From positions 1 through 6,413 of the forward strand of contig CAMBDR010000270.1 of NCBI GenBank assembly GCA_945864765.1: a stretch of 6,413 nt of DNA. The letters run 5' to 3'. Origin of the DNA: Janthinobacterium lividum. GTDB lineage: Bacteria; Pseudomonadota; Gammaproteobacteria; Burkholderiales; Burkholderiaceae_D. The position numbers and the translations under genes are program-made. Positions 1 to 5,323 of this stretch are shown here, piece after piece. How positions within the stretch are numbered: the stretch's first letter is position 1; every line of letters begins with the position of its first letter. Under the pieces are notes generated by a model. That model saw only the letters and a list, made by a program, of their open reading frames with translations. It had not been told where the DNA came from and did not search any database.

Positions 1-661
1 CCAGCCACACCTGGGCGTTGTAGGAACTGGTGGCGGCTGGCAGGCGAAAGCGCAAGCCTTCAATTTTCGGGCCGTCGCCAATGCCAGCATTATTGCCGTT
101 ATTGCCATTGCGGGCATCCAGCACCAGATGGGTGATTTTGTTGTTGGCACCGGAGGTGCCGCTTTTGGTCTTGACCGAAATGACCGAACCATTGGCATCG
201 GTTTTGACATCCATTTCCACATTGCCGCCGCTGCCGACGTTGTTGCTGCCGCTGTTGGCAGCGCCGTTGCCAGCCCCGCCACGCAAGGGGAAGATTTTAA
301 CCGGGAAGCTGGCACGCGTGACCAGGCTGGTGCTGCCCGCTGGCAGTAGTGCAATCGGTACTTTTTGCCCCTTGGCGTCGAAGATGCGTACATCATTGAG
401 TTGCAACGATTGCGCATGCAGGTACAGCGTTTGCGGTAGCGGTAGCGCCAGCACGCCTTGTTTGGCTGCCGTGGTCAGCGGCATCTGGTAACGGTAATCT
501 TGCAGCGTATCGCTCTCATTGGCCGCAGAATTGGCGGCGGGATTGGCGGCCAGGCCGGGGCCGGATAGCGCCAAGCCAGACAGTGCCAGACCAGACAACG
601 CCAGGGCGGCTAACAGCCGCTCAGAAAGCCGACTTGGCGCTGCAGATGTCGAATTTTTCAT
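1..661 (-). CDS. DUF3999 family exported protein, N-terminal part (cut by left window edge)
   Basis: The frame is open from an ATG at 661-659 to the window edge, giving 220 codons and no stop. The C-terminal part is outside the window. Residues 1-15 are polar with Arg/Lys, and residues 16-38 are hydrophobic and end in a Gly-Leu-Ala-Ala site. This is a signal peptide probably cleaved near residue 38 or 39, so the mature protein should be periplasmic. The segment at residues 55-105 fits the DUF3999 start: a DYRYQMPL strand, an LPLP turn, then LNDVRIFDAKGQKVPIAL, which reads as a beta-rich domain. Two Asn/Gly-rich stretches interrupt the domain at residues 128-147 and 185-197. An AAGAGG ribosome binding site lies 10 bases before the ATG. 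The gene starts 18 bases after the DUF2339 stop, the usual order for this pair, so co-expression and a shared complex are likely. The molecular function is unknown. The family call rests on motif memory and the neighbour; the coding frame itself is secure. Confidence 0.82.
   Translation of the reverse strand, partial: MKNSTSAAPSRLSERLLAALALSGLALSGLALSGPGLAANPAANSAANESDTLQDYRYQMPLTTAAKQGVLALPLPQTLYLHAQSLQLNDVRIFDAKGQKVPIALLPAGSTSLVTRASFPVKIFPLRGGAGNGAANSGSNNVGSGGNVEMDVKTDANGSVISVKTKSGTSGANNKITHLVLDARNGNNGNNAGIGDGPKIEGLRFRLPAATSSYNAQVWL
560..604 (-). repeat. Three 15-base tandem units encoding LALSG in the DUF3999 signal peptide
   Basis: Residues 20-34 of the DUF3999 protein read LALSG three times in a row. 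The codons differ between copies (ctg/ctg/ttg for the first Leu, tct/tct/tcc for Ser), so this is a diverged tandem duplication and not a fresh one. It lengthens the hydrophobic core of the signal peptide. A second short periodic stretch follows at 518-550, where Ala-Ala-Asn occurs three times at 12-base spacing just after the likely cleavage site. Confidence 0.7.
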
Positions 662-671
662 GGTGGATCAG

Positions 672-677
672 CCTCTT
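672..677 (-). promoter_or_regulatory. Ribosome binding site of the DUF3999 gene
   Basis: On the minus strand AAGAGG lies 10 bases before the ATG at 661. It sits entirely in the 18-base gap after the DUF2339 stop codon. Spacing is slightly long but acceptable. It supports the start chosen for a gene whose other end is missing. Confidence 0.6.
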
Positions 678-679
678 GG

Positions 680-3600
680 TCAGTTGGGGGGCAGGTCTTG
701 CTGGTTTGGATCATCCGGCCCGGCGGCCACTTTAGGGTAGGGCGCGAGGTAGCCTATGGCCACCATCAACAGGCCAACCCCGACAAAGGCCACAATCCGG
801 GTTGCGCCGCCGCCATCGGTTTGGTCGATCAAAAACAGTTTGACCACCACCACGGCCAGCAAAATCGCCCCCAAGCGCCATTGATTGGGTTTGATTTTTG
901 TGGTGGCGCGGCGCATCAGAATCAAGGCGGTGATACTCCACACCAGCGAGAGCATGGTTTGTACCACGGTCGAGTCAAACATCGGGTCGAAGCGGTAGTC
1001 AATGTCCAGCACATGCGAGGCGGTGCGCAGCAAGATCAGGTTAAACCAGCCATACAGCGCCAGCCCGACCATAAACGGCAGCTTGGCCCAGTACGGATCG
1101 GCCAGTTTAAAGCCTTGCAAACGCCAGCAATGCACCAACAGCAGGGCGGCAAACGCGGTGCTAAGGTCGAGCGGGTTGAGTAGCGGCAAATACGGCAGCG
1201 GGGCCATGCCGCCGCTTTGGCTGAAGTTCCAAACCACCACCACCAGCGTCAACAGTGCGCTCATGAAGGGGATGATTCTGGCTTTGTACCACGCGCCAAG
1301 CGGCTGTAGCAGTGGGCTGTCGCGCCCGGCCAGACGTATCAGCGCGCCTGTGGCGAGCATCATCAACCAAACCGCAATGGTGTGTGCCCAGTTGCCAAAA
1401 TCAAACCAGCCTGCTTCTTTCAATAAGGCCGGGTTGGCCGCTAGCGCCGGGTCCAGCGCAAACCAGCGTCCAAACCAGTAACTGCATAGCGGCCACACCA
1501 TCAGCCAAGGGCCGACCGTGCGCACCGTGTGCAACATGGTGATGCCGGGCAGCGCCCAGTTTGCGCGCGCCCAACTGCGCACCAGCGATTGCGAGGTAAG
1601 CCACAAGGCGGCAAAGCTGATCCACACTTCGATGCGCGGCATTTGGTGTTCAAACTGCATGTCGGCCAATAGATACAGGGTAACGCCGCCCAGCGCCAAC
1701 CAGGTCGGCAGGCTGGCCCAGCGTAGCGCAGGCCATGGCAGGCGTTGCGCCAGCTTGCACCAGAAGAGGCTGGTGAGCGCCAGCCACAGCCCATAATTGG
1801 CCCAGATGATTTCATCGCTGACAGGGTCCTGGATCAATAGCGCATAGTGCAGACTGAGCCAGTAGCAAAACGGGCCGAGTATCAGGCCAAACCACCAAAA
1901 GCCCGACCATAACAATAGCGCGCCAGAGAGTTTGGCCTGCTCCGCCCAATTGCGCTGAAACAGCCAGGCCGTGAGTGCCGCTGCCGCGCCAATCATGAAC
2001 GCGCCCAAAAATGGGCCGTGTAGTAAATTCAGGTCGCTACCGTAGCGCTCTTGCGCGCCCACCAGGCCCAGCAGTACCAGCCCCGCCAAACATTGCAGTA
2101 GCACGCCAAGTGTGTTGGCGATGGGCCACACCAGTTTGTGCGCAATCCACATTAACAAAGCGACCGTGAACAAGCCACTCATCGTCACCAGATGCATGCG
2201 CAGGCTACCGTCGGTGCGCAGGAACACTTCAACCCAGGCACCGGCCACAAACCAGACCGTGGCAATCACCAGCAACACGGCGGCAAACGGGCTAAAGCGC
2301 GGCTTGTCGTCGCTTTGCGCATGGCTGCGGAAACGGGTCGCCATCAAAAAGGCGGTGGCAGCCAGTAGCAAAAATCCCAGCCAAATATTCGATTGTTTGG
2401 CCGCCTGCTGGTTCATATTGCCCAGCGTACCCATAAACGAGAACCAGGCACCCGCTTGCACCAGCAAACCGAATAGCCAGACCATGTTTTGGCGCTGGCG
2501 CAGGCCAATCCAGACGATGCCCGCGCCTTCCAGCGCCCAGGCGGCGGAAGTCCAGCGCCCATCCAGCGCGAAGGGGATGGTCAGCGTGCCAAAGATCAGG
2601 CCCATGGCCAAAAACGCTTCGGACAACATTTTCAGGCTGCTGCCGCGTTTGCGCCACAGGGTGAGCGTTAAAGTGGTGTAAAACAGGCCCAGTGCCAGAG
2701 CCGAAAAAGCGATGCCAAACGGCATGGCTTTGACCAGATTGTATTGCAGACCAAACCCGATCAAGGGTGTGCCAAACACCAGGGTGGCATCGACATACAC
2801 CGAATCTTGGCTGGCCTGACGTACACCGTAAACAATAGCAATGGCCACATAAAACAGGAAGAATAAAATCAAAAACGCTTGCGCCGAAGCGTAGTTTTCG
2901 GGCGCGTATTTCAGCACGCCCCAGGCTATGCCGATCACAAAGGTGAAGATAAAACTGATTAAATTGAGCGAGCGCCACGAGCGGTACAAAGCAATACTGA
3001 GTACGCCCGCATTGAGCAAGGCGTAGTAGCTGAACAGGCTGATATGGCTACCTTGCCCGGTTGAAGTCATGATCGGTGCCGCAAAGCCGCCGACAATGCC
3101 AAAAATGGCTAGCCACAAGGCATTTTGCAGTACTGCCAACAGGCAGGTGAAGGCGGTTAAGGCAAACAGCAGGGCAAAGGCGAGGCCCGATGGAATCAGG
3201 TTGTACATGCGGAAGGCGGCAAAGGTGACCAGCATCAAAATCGCCAAGGCACCGCCTTGCACGGGTAGCGCAATGCCGGGGCGCAGAATGCGGATACGCC
3301 AACCCCACAGCAAGAGCGCGATGTCGGCCAGCACAATGGCGGCCAGACGTAGTTCGATGGGAATGGTGACCCGTTCGGCTGCGTATTTGATCAGGAAGCT
3401 CACGCCAATAAATAAAATCAGCAAGCCCAGCTTGGCGACCAGATTGCCGCCAAACAGCCAGTTTTTGGCGGTGCTGACCCATGCTGGCGGCGGTGTGGGT
3501 TCGCGCCGGGGTATCGGCGGACGTGGCCGGGGGCGTGCAGGTGCGGGCGCAGGCGTAGGTGCGGGCGCAGGCGCAGGTTTGGGCGCAGGCGCAGGTGCAG

Positions 3601-4018
3601 GCGCAGGTGCAGGCGCAGGCGCAGGTGCAGGTGCAGGCGTGGTTATAGGTAAAGGCGCTGGTTCGGAGACAGGCACAGGTGGTGGTTCGCTTGCTTGCGT
3701 GGCTGCCAAGTCGGCTGCTTTCGGCTGCTCAGGCGCTGGTTTCGGCGCTTCGGGCGTCAAAATCGCTCTGCTGGTTTGAATGGGTTCGGCGCTGGCGGCG
3801 GCCGTGCTGGCGCTCGCCCTGGCAGCTGCGGCTGAGGTCTTATCAAACGCGGTTTGTAGCCGATTTAGTTCCTGATTGAGCCGAACCAGTTCGTGGTGTT
3901 GATAGCCGAGCTGTTTTTCCAGTTCTTTGGCCCGACTCTTCGCGCTAATGGCAATAAACAGTGGAATCAGGGGCCACAGGAAGAATAACAGCGCAATGAC
4001 AACTAACAGTCCTTCCAT
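680..4018 (-). CDS. DUF2339 family giant polytopic membrane protein
   Basis: This 1112-residue inner-membrane protein has no known function. Domain order: a hydrophobic anchor at residues 4-25; a short coiled coil at 30-60; an Ala-rich then Pro-rich linker at 62-180, with near-perfect Pro-Ala alternation at 128-161 and an RPRPRPP end; then a very long run of membrane helices from about 193 to the C-terminus, roughly 25-30 by eye. DUF2339 signatures are visible. They are the WLFGGN-LVAKLG-LLILFIGVSFLIKYAAER entry at 187-216, AAWALEGAGIVWIGLRQRQ at 492-510, and the C-terminal block KLFLIDQTDGGGATRIVAF starting near 1060. Basic residues flank the linker on both sides (K27, R29, K31; R162-R172), so the positive-inside rule puts the coil and linker in the cytoplasm. 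The ATG is supported by an AAGAGG six bases upstream. The stop is TGA at 682-680, and the DUF3999 partner follows after 18 bases. The family call is firm. Suggested roles in envelope assembly or transport would be guesses. Confidence 0.93.
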   Translation of the reverse strand: MEGLLVVIALLFFLWPLIPLFIAISAKSRAKELEKQLGYQHHELVRLNQELNRLQTAFDKTSAAAARASASTAAASAEPIQTSRAILTPEAPKPAPEQPKAADLAATQASEPPPVPVSEPAPLPITTPAPAPAPAPAPAPAPAPAPKPAPAPAPTPAPAPARPRPRPPIPRREPTPPPAWVSTAKNWLFGGNLVAKLGLLILFIGVSFLIKYAAERVTIPIELRLAAIVLADIALLLWGWRIRILRPGIALPVQGGALAILMLVTFAAFRMYNLIPSGLAFALLFALTAFTCLLAVLQNALWLAIFGIVGGFAAPIMTSTGQGSHISLFSYYALLNAGVLSIALYRSWRSLNLISFIFTFVIGIAWGVLKYAPENYASAQAFLILFFLFYVAIAIVYGVRQASQDSVYVDATLVFGTPLIGFGLQYNLVKAMPFGIAFSALALGLFYTTLTLTLWRKRGSSLKMLSEAFLAMGLIFGTLTIPFALDGRWTSAAWALEGAGIVWIGLRQRQNMVWLFGLLVQAGAWFSFMGTLGNMNQQAAKQSNIWLGFLLLAATAFLMATRFRSHAQSDDKPRFSPFAAVLLVIATVWFVAGAWVEVFLRTDGSLRMHLVTMSGLFTVALLMWIAHKLVWPIANTLGVLLQCLAGLVLLGLVGAQERYGSDLNLLHGPFLGAFMIGAAAALTAWLFQRNWAEQAKLSGALLLWSGFWWFGLILGPFCYWLSLHYALLIQDPVSDEIIWANYGLWLALTSLFWCKLAQRLPWPALRWASLPTWLALGGVTLYLLADMQFEHQMPRIEVWISFAALWLTSQSLVRSWARANWALPGITMLHTVRTVGPWLMVWPLCSYWFGRWFALDPALAANPALLKEAGWFDFGNWAHTIAVWLMMLATGALIRLAGRDSPLLQPLGAWYKARIIPFMSALLTLVVVVWNFSQSGGMAPLPYLPLLNPLDLSTAFAALLLVHCWRLQGFKLADPYWAKLPFMVGLALYGWFNLILLRTASHVLDIDYRFDPMFDSTVVQTMLSLVWSITALILMRRATTKIKPNQWRLGAILLAVVVVKLFLIDQTDGGGATRIVAFVGVGLLMVAIGYLAPYPKVAAGPDDPNQQDLPPN
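3535..3642 (-). repeat. Hexanucleotide repeat encoding the Pro-Ala linker of the DUF2339 protein
   Basis: Read on the plus strand, this is 18 consecutive six-base units of the form GYGCAG or close variants. Nine uninterrupted GYGCAG units run from 3583 to 3636. On the coding strand it gives (Pro-Ala)n at residues 128-161, broken by K147 and T155. Unit length is a multiple of three, so gain or loss of units would change linker length without shifting the frame. The mixture of C and T at the second base shows the array is not freshly expanded. Confidence 0.9.
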
Positions 4019-4024
4019 GGTACC

Positions 4025-4030
4025 CCTCTT
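4025..4030 (-). promoter_or_regulatory. Ribosome binding site of the DUF2339 gene
   Basis: AAGAGG on the minus strand, six bases before the ATG at 4018, followed by GGTACC. It is the best-spaced Shine-Dalgarno in the window and fixes the start of the 1112-residue protein. Confidence 0.75.
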
Positions 4031-4053
4031 TTTTAGTGGTGCTGCTTAAAACC

Positions 4054-4071
4054 TGAACTGCTTGAACTGCC
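4054..4071. repeat. Short 9-base direct repeat in the DUF4337-DUF2339 gap
   Basis: TGAACTGCT is followed directly by TGAACTGCC. It sits in the 61-base gap just after the DUF4337 stop codon. The units are direct and not inverted, so they do not form a terminator hairpin. They may be chance or a small binding site. Nothing else in the gap looks like a promoter or terminator. Confidence 0.4.
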
Positions 4072-4079
4072 TGTCATGC

Positions 4080-4694
4080 TTAGTGCCCGCCCGCGCCCAG
4101 TTTCAACAACATCGCCCCAACCGGGTCCACGTGAAACCAGGCACATATGCCAAGAAAAACACCGACCGCCGCCACACCATAACAAGCATATTCCAAGCCT
4201 TTTTTGCGCGTCAGCAAAACAATCGCCGCCAATGAAATAGCAACTTGTTCGAATGTTGTGGCCAAGGCCCATTGATGATGCTGGTGTAAGGCTGCATCGG
4301 ATTTTTTATCCCAGTCCGTCGATTCGGCTTCCAGTTTTTCGGCGTCTTTTTTAATTTTCTCTTTATCAACCTTGTAGCGTGCCACTTCGCCTTTGTAGCG
4401 CTCGACATCCACCCCGGGAATGACAACTGCCAGTTCCGCCAAATTTGGTTTGTTGGATTTGGCCTGGTAATAATTCCATTGATTGGAGGCTTCGGTTTTT
4501 TTGATGGCGGCATTGTTTTTGAATAATGACGCATCGTTTTGCGTGGCACCGCCCTGATAGCTAAACCACGCGCCGATGACGGCTAAAATGGCCGTGGTGA
4601 CGGCGATTTTGCCAGAAAAGCTATCGGTGCCGTGTGATGCATGTTCCACCGCATGATCATGCGGGCCATGTACGTGAAATCCGTGTCCAGACAT
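4080..4694 (-). CDS. DUF4337 family membrane protein
   Basis: A 204-residue protein matching the DUF4337 pattern. The N-terminus is His-rich (H4, H7, H9, H12, H14, H18, H21). A membrane segment lies at about 28-46, followed by a region holding EASNQWNYYQAKSNK at 68-82, the most recognisable family motif. A Lys/Glu-rich helical stretch at about 98-133 is probably a coiled coil. Two further hydrophobic segments lie at about 142-162 and 167-188. It is therefore anchored in the inner membrane with the coil between the first and second membrane segments. No catalytic motif is visible and the function is unknown. The ATG at 4694 has a good AGAGGA Shine-Dalgarno four bases upstream. The gene starts 36 bases after the folA stop and ends 61 bases before the DUF2339 start, all on one strand, so it is probably co-transcribed. 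The middle is more A+T-rich than its neighbours (22 G+C in the 60 bases from 4441), which its Lys/Asn content partly explains. Confidence 0.88.
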   Translation of the reverse strand: MSGHGFHVHGPHDHAVEHASHGTDSFSGKIAVTTAILAVIGAWFSYQGGATQNDASLFKNNAAIKKTEASNQWNYYQAKSNKPNLAELAVVIPGVDVERYKGEVARYKVDKEKIKKDAEKLEAESTDWDKKSDAALHQHHQWALATTFEQVAISLAAIVLLTRKKGLEYACYGVAAVGVFLGICAWFHVDPVGAMLLKLGAGGH

Positions 4695-4698
4695 AAGA

Positions 4699-4704
4699 TC
4701 CTCT
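4699..4704 (-). promoter_or_regulatory. Ribosome binding site of the DUF4337 gene
   Basis: AGAGGA on the minus strand lies four bases before the ATG at 4694, inside a longer GAAGAGGATC match. The 36-base gap between folA and this gene contains no hairpin followed by a T run, so read-through from folA is expected. Confidence 0.65.
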
Positions 4705-4730
4705 TCAAAAGTTAGGGGGAGTGTAGTAAT

Positions 4731-5222
4731 TTATTCGACCCGGCGTTGATATTCCACAAAAGTATAATCAAACGCTGCCTTGGGTTGCGGCTGGCGCGCA
4801 GTTTCTTGCCAAATCTGTGGGTCAATCGCCGGAAAAAACGCGTCGCAATCAAATTCTTGTGCGATTTCGGTAATCAAGAGACGTTGCGTGAAGGGCAGGG
4901 CGGCCTGATAAATTTGCGCCCCGCCAATCACAAATACGGGGTTGTGCTGGTCGTGCGGGTCAATCAATGCCAATGCCGCTTCAATTGAAGACACCGTTTC
5001 GACCCCGGCAGCTTGCCATTGTGGGTTGCGGCTGATGACGATATTGCGCCGATTTGGTAAAGGCCGCCCAATCGACTCATAGGTTTTGCGCCCCATGATG
5101 ATGGGGTGGCCGCTGGTTTGACGCTTAAACCAGGCCAAGTCTTGCGGCAAATGCCACGGCAGGCGATTTTGAATACCGATGCCGCGTGCAGCGTCCATCG
5201 CAACGATAATGGTTAAGGGCAT
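4731..5222 (-). CDS. folA: Dihydrofolate reductase
   Basis: This cytoplasmic enzyme reduces dihydrofolate to tetrahydrofolate with NADPH. It supplies one-carbon units for thymidylate, purine and methionine synthesis, and it is the target of trimethoprim. Numbering from the ATG at 5222 gives 163 residues, a normal chromosomal DHFR length. Visible landmarks: PLTIIVAMD at the start; GIQNRLPWHLPQDL with the catalytic acid D28 (E. coli D27) and W23; F32 and K33; the NADPH-binding GRKTYESIGRPLP at 44-56; R58 for the glutamate tail of folate; the VIGGAQIY cofactor loop at 98-105; T118, matching E. coli T113; and CDAFFP near the C-terminus. An in-frame TTG at 5234 would add four residues. The ATG is preferred because homologues begin there and AGGA precedes it, although with only three bases of spacing. 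No thyA, its frequent neighbour, is visible. It is probably the first gene of an operon with the three downstream envelope genes. Confidence 0.97.
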   Translation of the reverse strand: MPLTIIVAMDAARGIGIQNRLPWHLPQDLAWFKRQTSGHPIIMGRKTYESIGRPLPNRRNIVISRNPQWQAAGVETVSSIEAALALIDPHDQHNPVFVIGGAQIYQAALPFTQRLLITEIAQEFDCDAFFPAIDPQIWQETARQPQPKAAFDYTFVEYQRRVE

Positions 5223-5225
5223 GGT

Positions 5226-5229
5226 TCCT
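5226..5229 (-). promoter_or_regulatory. Short-spaced ribosome binding site deciding the folA start
   Basis: AGGA on the minus strand is three bases from the ATG at 5222. It lies inside the four-codon extension that a TTG start at 5234 would need. Only a weak AAGA precedes that TTG, so the ATG is the better start, but the tight spacing suggests modest translation. Confidence 0.5.
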
Positions 5230-5265
5230 GTCAATCAAAGTCTTGATGGGATCGGATTGTAGCGC

Positions 5266-5294
5266 ATTTTAGCAGGGCAGATGGCCGATTTCAT
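5266..5294 (-). promoter_or_regulatory. Candidate sigma-70 promoter for folA
   Basis: On the minus strand the -35 element is ATGAAA at 5294-5289 (four of six consensus bases). The -10 element is TAAAAT at 5271-5266 (five of six), with exactly 17 bases between. Transcription would start near 5259, about 37 bases before the folA ATG. A second possible -10, TACAAT at 5261-5256, has no good -35 at the right distance. The promoter lies in the only sizeable gap of the window, between two functionally unrelated genes, which is where one is expected. It is predicted from sequence only. Confidence 0.5.
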
Positions 5295-5319
5295 GCACAC
5301 CCGCCCGACCATGCCATCT
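5279..5319. repeat. Spaced 7-base inverted repeat between the aminotransferase and folA
   Basis: AGATGGC at 5279-5285 and its exact complement GCCATCT at 5313-5319 are separated by 27 bases. For the minus-strand genes no T run follows the second arm, so it does not look like an intrinsic terminator for the aminotransferase. On the plus strand ATTTTT follows, but no plus-strand gene is present. One arm falls inside the spacer of the candidate folA promoter, so an operator role is conceivable but unsupported. Confidence 0.3.
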
Positions 5320-5323
5320 ATTT

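Noticed and set aside
30..491. Plus-strand open frame of 153 codons antisense to the DUF3999 gene
   Set aside because: The opposite strand carries a signal peptide, family motifs and a ribosome binding site. This frame is Leu/Pro-rich from complementing Gly/Asn/Ala codons and has no support of its own.
2292..2978. Minus-strand open frame of 228 codons in another frame inside the DUF2339 gene
   Set aside because: It overlaps a region where the main frame encodes clear membrane helices and the AAWALEGAGIVW signature. The alternative translation has random-looking Arg/Cys/His-rich composition typical of an out-of-frame reading.
3535..3642. CRISPR-like array or other non-coding repeat
   Set aside because: The units are only six bases with no spacers, and they translate in frame to a Pro-Ala linker in a well-supported gene.
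3069..3779. Plus-strand open frame of 236 codons with a long Gly-Ala run
   Set aside because: It is the antisense shadow of the Pro-Ala linker and first membrane helices of the DUF2339 gene. The Gly-Ala run is just the complement of the hexamer array, and no ribosome binding site or family motif supports it.
4080..4694. DUF4337 gene as a recently acquired foreign gene because of its lower G+C
   Set aside because: The A+T-rich stretches (23 G+C in 4321-4380 and 22 in 4441-4500) coincide with Lys- and Asn-rich coil sequence, which lowers G+C on its own. There are no mobile-element remnants or flanking repeats.
5223..5234. TTG start giving a 167-residue DHFR
   Set aside because: The ATG at 5222 begins the conserved PLTIIVAMD start and has AGGA upstream. 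The extra four residues are not a family feature, and the TTG lacks a good ribosome binding site.
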